Origin: Phoronis australis
Taxonomy: Eukaryota > Phoronida > Phoronidae
Assembly: GCA_002633005.1 (NCBI GenBank)
Contig: NMRA01000038.1
Coordinates: 705,329-769,328, forward strand
Direction of reading: 5' to 3'
DNA length: 64,000 bases
Both the position numbers and the translations under genes were made by a program. Each line of letters opens with the position of its first letter. Position 1 is the first letter of the stretch. This document shows, in pieces, positions 11,601 through 23,300 of this stretch. The notes beneath the pieces are model-generated. The model was given only the letters and a program-made list of their open reading frames with translations, did no database searches and was not told where the DNA came from.

Positions 11601-12546
11601 TAAATTGTGCAAATTAAAGCTACATTTTGCCCGTTTAGCTGACTGAAAACTAAAGCAAATGAGGTTTTTTACCCTCATAAAATAATTACTATAATTTTTG
11701 TATTTATTATAATACGAGGGCAAACGAGATAAAATACAATGAATAACGAACAATAGACAAATTAAACTTAAATTAATATGCTTTGGTCAGGAGTGTCAGA
11801 AGACAAAATTCAGCCGAAATCGGATTACAGATATTATTCGAGCGAAGGAGAAGTCTGAGATAGTGCACAATACCATTATTACATTCCTTTTCGTGATGAG
11901 ATTTTATGTTCGTTAGCAAAAAGAACGTCAAAACCATCATCGACACGAGAAAACGTTTCAGAGTTTAATGGAGTTGACCAATCCTAAAATTAGAAATTTG
12001 AAACCGGTGCTTGTACGCATTGCTTGTGGTTTGAGTGGCTAGGCGGTAACAATCAAGATCGGGTGATACTGGTAATATTTTTAAAACGAAAACCTCAAAG
12101 CGTTTCGGCTAAGAATTCAACTTCGACAGCAACACAGCGTCACTCAACGGTTCAGAACATAACAATTAATAATCAACAGATCTAAGCCTGCGTCATTTAA
12201 AGAACCCATATTAAATCCAAGTAACCATGTGAAAGGCACATTTTTTTACCTCAACATAGATTTTGGTATCTTCTGGCGGTAGTTCGTCGACACTGCAACC
12301 TTTGGCAAAGTAAAGAGTACAGGTAATGATTTCCACGTCAAAAGCAAAAGCGGTGCAATCACGTTGAGCATGACATAACATGCAGCAGTCAGATAAGTCT
12401 CTCGCGTTCACTGTTTCATGCCTCATGAAATTGGTGTTCAGGTGCATGTGATTCCTGTTGAATTGGACCTTTGACTGTACGTATTTTGAAAGGAATACAG
12501 CCCATGAGAAAACGACCACTGCAATAAATGTCCTTCGCATCGACAT
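8669..12546 (-). CDS. secreted PAN/apple-fucolectin (FTP) protein, copy 2, four exons
   Basis: Exons are 12546-12250, 10709-10676, 9532-9320 and 8883-8669 (297, 34, 213, 215 nt), giving 252 residues. Residues 1 to about 25 form a signal peptide (MSMRRTFIAVVV start). The PAN-like domain has Cys54, Cys55, Cys58, Cys64, Cys76 and Cys84. Residues 100-110 (SALPVSFSPEP) are the microexon linker. The FTP domain runs from about 111 to 252, with GYSN, SCSHT, DPWWQVDL and NVTITNR. The conserved His is followed 26 residues later by the Arg of NR, as in F-type lectins, but the next residues are SMYGERL. NVT and NSS are possible N-glycosylation sites. Direct joining of exon 1 to exon 3 would create an in-frame TAA, so the microexon is required. 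An earlier in-frame ATG at 12606 overlaps the TATA motif and was not used. Confidence 0.88.
9182..9244. repeat. 24-bp-arm hairpin in copy 2 intron 3
   Basis: CAGACACCAAAATGTGATAA... at 9182-9205 pairs with 9221-9244 with a few mismatches around a 15-nt loop. Copy 3 has a more decayed version at 18924-18985, so the hairpin was present before the duplication. Confidence 0.65.
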
Positions 12547-12604
12547 GTTCGTTTGCGGGCTACGTAAACCAGCTAACTCCTCGTACAAATACACACGCGC
12601 GCTC

Positions 12605-12690
12605 ATTATAAGAAAATGGAAAACAATTCAAGCAAAAAAAATCTCACGCAAGGTGGCTAAAAATCAATACATTTCAAACGAGCAAAACAG
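12605..12690 (-). promoter_or_regulatory. core promoter of lectin copy 2
   Basis: TATAAT (minus strand) at 12605-12610 lies about 60 nt before the ATG. The shared block TTTGAAATGTATTGATT...AGCCACCTTGCGTGAGAT is at 12641-12687. Compared with copies 1 and 3, the 5' leader lacks about 19 nt. Confidence 0.57.
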
Positions 12691-12733
12691 CCCCATATAA
12701 TTAGAGAGTTTTTCGTAACAAAATTTTGAGGAC

Positions 12734-12800
12734 GGTGTTGATTCAGACGTCACTTGAGCTACTTAACACTGAAATTATACTAATTAACTACGTCAATCGA
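12734..12800 (-). promoter_or_regulatory. distal conserved upstream block (copy 2; also at 5466-5520, 32750-32815, 45182-45235)
   Basis: About 130 nt above the TATA, all four copies share a block read on the plus strand as GTTGATTCAGA.GTCA followed by ATACTAATTAACTA or a close variant. The conserved GTCA and TAATTA cores resemble bZIP and homeodomain sites; this assignment is inference. Confidence 0.4.
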
Positions 12801-13342
12801 AAATCAATGTTCTTACAATGCATTCTCGTCACGTTGAAAGAATCATAAATAAATCAAAATAATTGGATAACAAGCAAATTACACACAAGAATTAAAAAAA
12901 TTCTCACATGCCCTGGAATGTGTCACGACATTTTTTAATGAGCGAATCACAAAGTATTGCAGAGTAGAAGTCCATACGCCTTACATTTTATCGTCTGCAA
13001 AAACACTAATACCAACAACTAAACAGTGCCAGAATTCAATGAAGGAGACAAGGTCATGGTTGAAAAATCAGGTGTCGCAACTGTAATTACTGTACATGGT
13101 ACACGGTAAAAAAGATGGGACACACTTTCCTTTAACATTCACGAAGCCAAACTAACAAAATTAGCTGAAAGTGAAAAATGTCTCAAGTGTAGCAACAAAA
13201 GTTGATCAGCAGATTGATATGGTTCTTGAAGAAGACTACGAATTCGTTAATGATGATCTCCATATCTATGCCGCTGATAAACGACTTTATGTGACCAGGA
13301 TCAGGAAAAAAGAACTTAACTCAGTTAGAAGAGGAACGTAAA
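12801..13342 (+). pseudogene. coding-like remnant upstream of the 254-codon frame, also copied upstream of copy 3
   Basis: From about 13030 the plus strand reads EFNEGDKVMVEKSGVATV and, after stops, FNIHEAKLTKLAESEKC; the matching stretch at 33073-33235 keeps parts of the same reading. Further on, VLEEDYEFVNDDLHIYAADK is readable near 13219-13280. Stops and shifts interrupt the frame, so this is either a decayed gene or exons that I cannot join. The family was not recognised. Confidence 0.35.
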
Positions 13343-14107
13343 ATGTCCGAAGCTGCATTTGACAGAGAGAAAACAATTTTGATGGACAAACTTCGCAATA
13401 TCAAAGCATTTCGACAAAACTATAAGAACTCTGGTTCTCCCGTTGGAGACGGATCACGTGTAAAAAAGGGAAGTGTCAGTAAACTTACGGGCGTAAATCT
13501 TAGTAAAAGTGAATCAAATACGGATGCCCTGAAAAGTTCAGAAAGCAAGTTGGTACTCCCAAAACTCGTCATAACGCATTGTTCAGACACTGAATCGAAT
13601 GACGAAACGGACGGCGAAACAAGCGAATCGTCTGACTCCTCTTGTGCGTTAGGGCATTGCATGTGCGTTCGCGTACGAGCCAACAGCCTGGGAAGGGAAG
13701 TAGACTTAAAAACATTTCCAAGTCTTAGTCGTTTTCAGAGTAAGACTTTCCGAGCTAGATTTTTTAAAGCCTACGTGGGGTCATCAAGCAATTCACTTTC
13801 GTGTGCTCGCAGCGAGGAAGTTTCAGAAAATGCTCGCATTCCAACACCTTGGCCAGCATTTCTCAGACATCGAAGTGTGTCTCAGTCAAACGCTCTCCTG
13901 CGAATACCACCCAGATCCGACAATGAGCTTCACGCAAGAATGACTTTGAAAACAATTAATAGTGCTGGTGATGTCAGGAATGGCAGTGGTGTTTCAGACT
14001 TGGCACGGCATGTGCAAAGACTTTCAAAGCACGGAGTGTCGTCTGCCCCAAACTCTCCTTTGTTGACGCGCAGAAAGAAGCATTCTTTACCAAATTATAC
14101 AAGTTAA
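13343..14107 (+). CDS. 254-residue protein of unknown function
   Basis: This is the longest uninterrupted frame in the window. The N-terminus (AAFDREKTILMDKLRNIKAF) is charged and helical, and in the same frame the codons just before the ATG read QLEEERK, so the true start may be further upstream in another exon. The middle is a Ser/Asp/Glu-rich acidic stretch (about residues 80-100) followed by a short Cys cluster (CALGHCMC). The C-terminal third is Arg/Ser-rich and ends RRKKHSLPNYTS. There is no signal peptide, membrane segment or known domain. It lies divergently from copy 2. It may be the last exon of a real gene or a retroelement-derived frame. Confidence 0.45.
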   Translation: MSEAAFDREKTILMDKLRNIKAFRQNYKNSGSPVGDGSRVKKGSVSKLTGVNLSKSESNTDALKSSESKLVLPKLVITHCSDTESNDETDGETSESSDSSCALGHCMCVRVRANSLGREVDLKTFPSLSRFQSKTFRARFFKAYVGSSSNSLSCARSEEVSENARIPTPWPAFLRHRSVSQSNALLRIPPRSDNELHARMTLKTINSAGDVRNGSGVSDLARHVQRLSKHGVSSAPNSPLLTRRKKHSLPNYTS

Positions 14108-14615
14108 AATTATGTTTTGGTGGGCATATTTACGAATTTTTGTATTTCTTTTGTAGGTTTTGCTATTGTCATTTTAAAACATGTGTTTATATTGAAAATC
14201 AGTAATACAATATATAATACAATTTAAAATGATGTCATTTGATTTGTATGCTTATGGATTCAATGTAATACTGCTAAACTGTGAGACGCGTATAGAAAAA
14301 TTGACCTGGAAAAACAGTAATGGGAAAGATAGGTTTATGAAAGAAGCGTCTTTTTTCGTGGGGGTGTACATCTTTAGTAATGTGGCAAAAACATGAATGA
14401 GGTTTGATGTTTGACAACCAACGCGACAGATTAAAAGAATCGAGAATTGTTCGTCTTTCCCATCTCTTCGGCCCTTCCTATTTTTGTGTCCGGCCTTCCC
14501 ATATTGGACCGTAGAGCAGTTGCAAAGGGTGCAATCATTTGTACATTTGAAGGGAAAAGGAGAGCATAACAGTGTTGGGATGAGAGAACAGTGGCTGGGG
14601 GGGGGGGGGGTCAAA
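14108..14615. other. AT-rich downstream DNA
   Basis: AT-rich sequence follows the stop codon (ATACAATATATAATAC near 14207), with no exact AATAAA and no other gene visible. It ends in a G-run before the gap. Confidence 0.4.
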
Positions 14616-14636
14616 NNNNNNNNNNNNNNNNNNNNN
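14616..14636. other. assembly gap in a poly-G tract
   Basis: There are 21 N bases, with a G-run followed by TCAAA on the left and an even longer G-run followed by TCAAA on the right. The repeated edge suggests that one G-tract was split or duplicated in assembly. Confidence 0.9.
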
Positions 14637-16799
14637 GGGGGGGGGGGGGGGGGGGGGGGGGGTCAAAGTTGGAAGGGCGATCTGGTTCGTGAAAACGTAA
14701 TAGAACTTGCATTGGACAAGCGCGATCTTGCAAGAAAGATGCCTCTAACAACCGTGGTCTAACGCGTCATTATCGGCAACAATGAAGTATGAATCTAAGC
14801 GGCCAGTTAGCAGAATATGACTTTTATCAGACAACATCTGTTGCTCGGAGCGTTTTCATAAAAACATTTCATGTGCAGACATGACGTCAAAAACAAAATA
14901 CCATGGTATTGAAATCACACGAACACAATGGAGTTTGCTGTTTAATTGCTGTGGTCGAAGTTCATAACTTCAATAAGTCTGCTCTGCTCAACAATTGTGT
15001 GAAACATGCCTTTGTCGGCTCTTTGATTAGCGATAGTTTCCACGTCATGCGTTATCCAAACTAATTCCAGGCTCCAATGATGCATAAAAGTTGTACGCCG
15101 TGCACCAACAATGAAATCACATCGCTGCCCAATAACATTGTTTTATCATGCATTCAACAGCATAGAGAGACCAATCAATGCTGCGCAGGGGACGAATTTT
15201 GAAATTTTATGTACCTGATCAGGGTGGCTATTGTCCAATTTACTTGAATCTGTTTACATATTGACACAAGGTTGCTGATATATTGACATATTTCGTTGAA
15301 AACACGACTAAACTTTCTGTTTGAAAGCTTGATACAGAGTCGCTCGTAGTGTCTATAAAAATTTCCGTTATTCAGGTGTGCAACTATGTATCAAAACACC
15401 GAGACACATAACAAACAAACAAATTAAAACACTAGGTATATTTAGAAACTGCATGTCTCATCATCAGGCAATAAATGCAATGAACATAATGCGAACATAA
15501 ACGTCACATTCACACTCTCTGCTTGTATGCCCCTATTCCCGCTATCAAGTGTATTTCACCGTTTATTTTGCTTCGTGTGTTCTGCAGACGCGAGAACCTC
15601 GCGAACACGCAAGATCATGCGAGACGCATGTGATCATATTAGATCCCGTAGCGAGATTCTTGCGTCTATGGAACTTTACCCTGGTTGACTTGAGCTAAAC
15701 GAATGTCTGGAAAAACAACGATAGTTCGCTATTTGTAATGACATCTCAAAACACAACGGATTTCATTGTTTTATAACTTTAGTCGAAGCTAACAACTTCA
15801 AAACGTATATCAAATTCAACAGTAATCCAAAAAATGCTTTCTTCAGCCCTGAAGACATCAACTTTATATGGGGCCTTCTTGCAAATCAGAAACCTGTATT
15901 TTGTTAATGTGTTAACTATTTGTTTCCTGTTCTGCAGCATATAAAAAAGTAAGTTCGGTACCATTCAAGATGTGGCCGACACTCCCAGAAATGAAGCTAT
16001 TAAATCATTATAATCTGTATTCTTGTCTTCAATTCTATCTAGTTTGAAGAAATGTTGGGAAAAGGTTCGACTTACGGGATTTGCTTTGAAATTATTTTAT
16101 GAAATTTTTAAATAATAATAATAGTTGAATAGCAAGTCAGGCTATAAGTACATTGACACTGGTGATTGTGAAATTACATGCACATCTAGAAAGTCACAAT
16201 AAATACTTGTCCTTTACTGAAACAAAGTTCATTATAAATTTTATAATCATCTATTTCGATTCATGTTGATACATTTGAATATGAATTTTCAATTTGGTGA
16301 CAACAGAAGAAACCCCGTAAAAAATTATTGGTAATTGTGGGCTGATTAAAGATACTTATACGCTGCCTTTTAGTTAAAAACTTCATAAAACGGATTTTAA
16401 TGCAATTTAGTTCAGCCAAATCCAATTTCAATTAGAACTCGTTCAACACAACTCGAAATATTTTCAAGCATAAAGAGCAGTATCTTCAACTGAATTTAAT
16501 ATGATTTTTTAGTTTAATTTTTATATTTGCTGGTGCACCACCATCGAAAATGGCCGCCGTAGTGAGTGATAGCTGAGTCATCATCGCTATGGGTACTCAC
16601 TCAACTGCCGCCATTTGTAATGAGGTCACCGCAGAAACCCCGCCCGCTTTTTAAAAACATAAAAATAAAATAAGATATTTATACACATAAAATAATAGTA
16701 TAATAACATAAACAGGACTGAAAGTGACGAAATGTCTATATTTCTGTGATATGTTTCGACTGACGAAACTAATTCTGTGTTCTAAATGGATAAATTTAA
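14637..16799. other. unassigned AT-rich intergenic DNA
   Basis: After the G-run I find no convincing gene. Near 16550 there is an ATGGCCGCC...TGCCGCCAT inverted pair, a common YY1-like sequence, with nothing else to mark a promoter. Confidence 0.4.
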
Positions 16800-17110
16800 T
16801 GGAAGAGTGTCTTTAAGGTTATGTAAGACTTTATCAACAAGTCTGCATGTTTACCCAAAAATTTACAAAACTATAGGTTTTCACTCACTATTTTTTTCTA
16901 AAAGGAAAAAAGCATGTAAGATTTGATTTTTACTTTTTTCTAAGCTGTTATTAATTGGGTAGCTTGATCATGTTTTTAGTAAAATTGAGCAAAAAAAGTA
17001 AATTGAAAGCAATACCACAGTACCAAAAACACTAACAAACTAAGTTGCGTTCAAGATGAAATCTCAAAAACGCTGTTGCAATTTCATAAGTTACCATTTC
17101 TTTTCCATTT
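16800..17110. repeat. second relic of the lectin intron-2 repeat
   Basis: AAGGTTATGTAAGACTTTAT and the following 250 nt resemble 38620-38960 and 6780-7260. It lies directly beyond the 3' flank of copy 3, the same relative place as the relic beyond copy 2. Confidence 0.45.
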
Positions 17111-17142
17111 TATACAAATTTTCACTTTTTCAAAAAACCGAT

Positions 17143-17375
17143 GGGCCCTAATGTTTATGATGGGCCCCAAGCTACATCTTAATTAGTGTAATGGGGAGTC
17201 TAACACTGATAATGGAGCATCACTGGATAACGGAGCCACATGTTGGCATATGTGCATGCTTGTACGAAGCTACGCCGACGACTTTCTCTCCTGCAGTAAC
17301 GGTGATGAATACATTCCTTGTAACCTCTTCATCGCACAAGAATTTTCTGTTCGGCTATGGTCTACATAAATCCTT
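17143..17375 (-). other. conserved 3' flank of lectin copy 3
   Basis: It is nearly identical by eye to 8120-8287 plus 8610-8668 after copy 2, without the MITE. The copy 2/3 duplication boundary is close to 17140. Confidence 0.6.
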
Positions 17376-20300
17376 TCAGTTGACAACTACTTCACAGAGA
17401 GTTAAAACGTCATCATAGGTGCTTTCTATCTGAATCGTTAGATATCTTCCGTGCACAGGTTCATCACACACGATGGTTCTAGTCAACTCTCCTGTCCCAA
17501 ATACTCCTTGATGAAAAGTGCAGGTCTCGCTAGAGGCGGCTGTATTTGATGAATTTGAAACCTTGATGTAAAAGTCGTGTAATCTTTCACCTAAAGAAGA
17601 GAGAGAGAGAGGCTGTTTATTGCACTTGGAGCTAAGCTCAATTGTACATATTACATTGCAACATTTGGTATGGGTGGCAATTCCATGTCCGGGTATTCAA
17701 TACATATATACATATTTACACGTTACAATGTTNCACGATTTTGAGTATGAAATCTCGAGTATGAGTATGAGTCTGAGTACGGAGATTGGAGACCGGGCCC
17801 AGGTCACATATCAGCTGGTATATGACCCCCCATTGTTTAGCCATCGGGGTTGGGTCTTTGGGTCTGACTAGTAGGCAACGGAGGGTGTTGATAGGTTTCA
17901 TGTAAGAGGAAATTCCGTGAGTTCCGTAGGTGTGTTGTAGGCGTTCAGATATTCCTCTTATGTTATGGGATGGCATCGGAGGGACCATCGAGTTTTTCAG
18001 TAGATTTACGACTAGGGGGGTTAGTAAACATCCATTCCTGGTATCCAGAAGCTCGCAAAGCATCTTCAACGTGGTCCATTTCTTCGACATATTCACCATA
18101 GTCAGTGATGTAACGATCAGCTCTATCCAGGAGGGTATTGGTCCGTATGTGTCGGTTTCCTGTAGATCTTGAATTTGATGGAGCCATTATCGACCGCGTG
18201 TATGTATAGATCCAAGAACGGCAAGGTTCTGTTGATTCTATCTCCATGGTGAATTGAATGCAGCTGTCAATACTGTTGATGTGACCAGTGAAGGTGGAGA
18301 TATCATTTTCCGGGAGCATGACAAAAGTGTCGTCCACGTATCTGAGCCAGATGGGTGGGGGTCTGGGTGCCGACACCAAAGCAGTCTGTTCTGTGTCTCC
18401 TATCATAGCCGGCATATACATGGAAGAGTTTGAACAGACCAGGATCCCAACCACACCTACATTGGAGAAAGCAAGAGACCGTTCCTTACCAGATTCAAAG
18501 AACATCTGAAACTAGACAGACCAACAGCTGTGGGGGAACATATTTTGGCGACTGGGCACACCATCTCTCTTGCGTCATCCAGTGTCCTAACCAAGGAACA
18601 GAACTGGCCTACTCGTAAGCTCAAAGAGGCCATAAACATCAACAGTCAGCGCCCCCTCCTGAACCGGGACAGAGGACTCCACTTACCCCCCGCATTCTTA
18701 ACGAGCGAAAGGCGGGAAATCCCTCATTAATCGACAAAGACATGGCGGACCAGGTCGAAACGTCTGCTAACAACCAACCACGTCTCTAAGTAAGTGACTT
18801 TTTACATCTACAAAGTGATAAATTACAGAAAGCCCAAATATAGTCGCATTTCGTGGATTACATAGCAGGAGTAATCATATAATGAAACAACTGACTTTCA
18901 GCGAGGTCAATGCGTTGGTTTTCAGACCCCAAAAATGTGATAATGACCCAGAAGAAGCCGAAGTCATTATCATATTTTGAGTTATGCGCTTCAGTTAAGA
19001 ATTCAAGCTTAATAGAGCACGGAATGCCCTTTCCAGTCACACAAAATACAGTCATTCTTACCATGCCACAACCGGTTGGCAATGGTGACATTTCGTATAA
19101 CGAGCACCGTCTCCAAATCAACCTGCCACCAGGGGTCTCTCTCCGTGCGAGTATGAGAACATGAGCCGTGAAGGTAGTCCGGGTTCGAGTAACCGTCAAC
19201 AGCTAGTGAGGCACAACCATAGAATTGGACGCTTGATTGCGTAGCAGGTTTGTATAACGCAACATTCTGTTTTACTGCAATCAGAAATACCATACAAGTG
19301 GCATTCGATTTTTTACTTAAATGTCGTGTCGGAACAGCTGTTCAAACACCCTCAAAGTTGTATACAAAAACTCGGAGTTTGTAGACGTAGGCAAGGAGCT
19401 GGCCTGTAACAAGAACGTGTTGCGTAGCCCACAGAGACGACTCAGATCAACTAAACTTTAAAGTTATGCAGGGCTCCAGCAAAAAGTCCAATTTTGTCCA
19501 ACTTCGGAAATGACTGGTCGGAGTCAAATGAGGTACTGTGCTACATGTACAGTTCTCCAAACCGCCGTTAGGAGATGCTTTCAAAGTGTTCCACTTTTTC
19601 TGTGATAAGCTATCAAAAATGACACTTTCGGTAAACACTCTCCAATTTGGGACAGTATATGATGTTTGTGAAAAAATTAAAGTTACCTAAAACCAATTCG
19701 AAACGACAATTTAGAAATTTGTTACATCGATTTGAGGTTTTCTTTTGTGTCATATGAAATTTGCTCATGTTATTGATCTTGTTGTTTTGCTATGAATGTG
19801 CTTTTCTTTTTAAAAATAGTAAAAATAATGGTCACGTGACCTTATTAATGACTGACTGACATGCGGTAAATTCAAAAATCAAATTCTACGTAATTTGTAA
19901 GTTCAGAAAGTACATACAATTACTGAGTTAGATTCTATGGTTTGGTAGCTATTTGGCTAAATGTACAGTGCTGTCGATAAGGTCCTACATAACCTTTGGA
20001 ATCACGGATTGAAATGTCTTAAATCTGAACATTACAACTCCGATTTCCTAATCATAGCAGGCTTTAAGTTATGTGTCTGCACTAGGATTATAAACACTAC
20101 GTAGTACACGGCACTGGAATTGGGCGCATGGTGGCCCAATATAAATGCGAGTTGGTTTGAAACAACTGTGGACGAAATTAAACGCCAGTTTGCTGTCCAG
20201 GTTTCTGAAATAACGGTAATCGGAATAACTTAGAATTTCGTCATGACGAGACAGATTTATAGCGCCTTTAAATGGTTTCAATATTTTTTTTTTCGTTTAA

Positions 20301-23300
20301 TACATTTATTACGAAAGTCAAGTACATATACAAACATACACAGCACAGCACAACAACGTACAGAACTGTGCAAACAAAATAACAAGAAAGCATTTCATTG
20401 TTACTTCCAAGTTAAAAAGTACTACTTAAATTTATGTTCTGGCATCTGGTCAACTCTCTGGGTCCTTTCATGTTTCAAAAACACATTTCCAATCTTCCTA
20501 TTTTTGTATCATTAAATATCCGTGTGTTTAACGAAGCACTAACTTCTACATTAAAACACACCCTTAAAATTTTTTTAAGACATCTTAAATTAGGTTTGAC
20601 GTTAGCAAATTTCATTTTAAAAATGAAAATATTAGTTTGTAAAAGGAACCAATTCAAAATTCTACTCTCTTCATTTTGAAGACCAAATACAATGGTGGTT
20701 TTGTCTATTTCAAAATTAACTTGCATTGCAGTCATTAACCAGAGACGTGCCCCATGCCAGAAAGAATTAACATATTCACATTCAAAGAATCAATGTTCTA
20801 GAGTTTCGAAAAAGTATTTGCAAAATGTACAAGTATTTGAGTCCACATATCTTATCTTATTTAAAAATTAATTAGTAGGTAGAATTCTATGCATTAAGCT
20901 TGTGTCATTTGTACATTCATGTGGAAGTTTGTAATAGAAATTCCACATCTTCTCTGATAGCGAAAAACCCAATACTTTGGATTTCTTTTGTGCAGGTTGG
21001 TATTATGTAATATTTGCACAGAATATGGTAAGAATCCCGACATCCCTTTTTCGTCAAATAATATATTTTAGAGAAAAAGGTACAAGTAGTCCATATATCT
21101 TTTTTAGTATTAAGTTTTTGGAAAACATATTCAGATATTTTTATTGCACTGACAATTGAATAATATTTGAGAAAGCTGACATTAATCTGATGAATCGTCT
21201 GGAAACTTTCAAAAGTTACCATTCCAGTCTAAATAATCGTTCACAAATATTATACCTTTTTCAACAAATGAATCATAAATACAAGGGCTGTATTCCACCG
21301 TAATACTACTGTTGGTTCACATATTAATTGCACCGCATCTTTGTGACCTGAAATAGTTTGCTTGTGAACTAAAATGCTCCAACAATGGAAGCATTCTCTC
21401 CAAAAAGACTTACAATTATCCGATCTAGTTAACTTATAGTCTCCATAGTTCAACATTCCATCTCTAGTAAGCCCGATATCTTTTTACAACAAATAAGTCC
21501 ATGGAGATGTTGTTAAAAAGAATCTTCTAAGCCATGAAATTTTTAAAGACATAATTTTCTGACATCAATCATTCTCAATCCACCCTCTTCTATGGATTGA
21601 ATGAGTACTCCTCTTTTTATTTTATCAGGATTTTCGTCCCAAATGTATTTAAAAAACAAAGTTTCAATATCGCCAAAAGCAGTATCATTGGAACTTGAGG
21701 GCAACATTAGCACATGTATAACTTTTTGAAGCACCAGTGTTTTTAATACTGTGACCTTTCCAAACATAGTCAGCTTTCTACGAGACCATATGTTAATCAG
21801 ATTCTTCATTTCCATTATTTTTGCATCAAAGTTATCTTTGGACACGGTTTCCAAGTTCACGCTGAAATCAATACCCAGAAGCTTAAAATCAACGTCACCC
21901 CATTTTAGTTTCCAACGCGTGCAGTGAAACACTTCTTGAGAGAATTTTCTACTTCCAATCCACACTACTTTTGTCTTAGCATAGTTTATCTTCAGCCCCG
22001 ACATCCCTGCATAGAACTCTAGGTTGTTCATAAATGCTGCAAGGGATCTTGGGTTCCGTTTAAGGTGAAAGTTGTGTCATCTGCGTATTGTGTTATAACG
22101 AAGTCTTCGTTGTCGATTTTAACATCTTTCATTTCAGGATCATGTTTCATCAATATGGACAAAATTTCAGCACACAGTACATGTATAAAAATATAAGGGG
22201 AGAGAGGATCACCTTGTCGACATCCGCGTTCTAGTATGAAGTTGTCTGACAGAAATCCATTTTGTATGACACGGGCAACTGGTTTATTGTAGAATGTTCT
22301 TACATATCGAATAATATTGGCTTTGGAATTGAAATTATCCAGGACTTTGAATATTTTAATATTAAAAGTCTCAGGAAACACTATCAAAACTCTTTTCAAA
22401 ATCTTTCAACACAAGTAGTCCTGGAATGTTGTGTTTGTCTGTATAACTCATAATATCATTGTATCAATTATTTGATATTTGTAAACTGGAACAGCATATT
22501 GACGTTTTACCTCAGTAATTTTTTCTTAAATTTTTTTAGTATATTCCAAGTCACCCAACAGGAAATTGTTGAATTTCCAAAGGTCTTTCTCTCTTAAGTT
22601 TCTTTTAATTTAACACTCAATAGCACACCTGAATGATCTGATCTGTAACTGACTATTATGTTAATTTTACACACACAGTGAAGTAATTTTTTTGAAAGTA
22701 TGAAAAAGTCCAGTCTCGCCTGCTTTGTAGGATTTTTGGGTCTCCATGTATAACGGTTTAAATTCGGGTGGAATTCCCGAAATGGATCTACGAGGTCCCA
22801 CATTTGTATTCGTTCTTTTAATTTTTCACTAGCATTTGGATTATTGCGTTATTTATAGTAACGCGTGTCTTTAGACTGGTCTAAAACAAGGTTGAAATCT
22901 CCACATGCAATAATTTTTTCATTACCCACCTCCTCAATTTCCTTAAAAAGTTCGAAAAAAGTCAGGTTTGTCCTCGTTTGGTCCATACAAGTTTACAAGC
23001 GTAATTCTCTCTCCCTCCATTGTTATATCATGTAATATACAATTCCCACTTTTGTCACCTCTCCATGATCGTGAATTTGATGTTCCAAATTATTACTCAG
23101 CATTATTGCAAGTTTTCTTGCATTGCTTTTGATTGAACTGAAATAGCAGGAAAATCCCCACTGTAATTGGACTTGATCCTCAAAAGCCTTCACAAAATGG
23201 GTATCTTGAAGACAATAAATATTGTATGACTTATCTTTTAGGTACTTTAGAACATCAAGTCTTTTCCCGGAATCTCCAAGTCCCTGACAGTTTAAAGAAA

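Larger units (their letters stand above)
17593..18816. mobile_element. rearranged Penelope-like element in copy 3 intron 3
   Basis: Homology between copies 2 and 3 stops at a (GA)n run near 17593 and resumes at about 18817. Inside, the minus strand from 18392 to about 17800 encodes the reverse-transcriptase palm with WLRYVDDTFVML and the following region (GISERLQHTYGTHGISSYMK, GVIYQLICD). The plus strand at 18396-18440 encodes SPIIAGIYMEEFEQT, and from 18446 to 18730 the GIY-YIG side (TYIGESKRPFLTRFKEHL, ATGHTIS, WPTRKLKEAI, LNRDRGLHLP). The halves are in opposite orientation, with several frameshifts, so it is dead. Confidence 0.75.

Noticed and set aside
12547-12606. An upstream ATG extending copy 2 by 20 residues
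   Set aside because: It overlaps the TATA motif, is not shared by the other copies, and would hide the signal peptide.
16540-16640. Bidirectional promoter from ATGGCCGCC-type sites
   Set aside because: The same words occur in other noncoding parts (37190, 48045) and no gene start is nearby.
17191-17418. A plus-strand frame over the copy 3 3' end
   Set aside because: It lies antisense to the last exon and 3' flank and is only open because of them.
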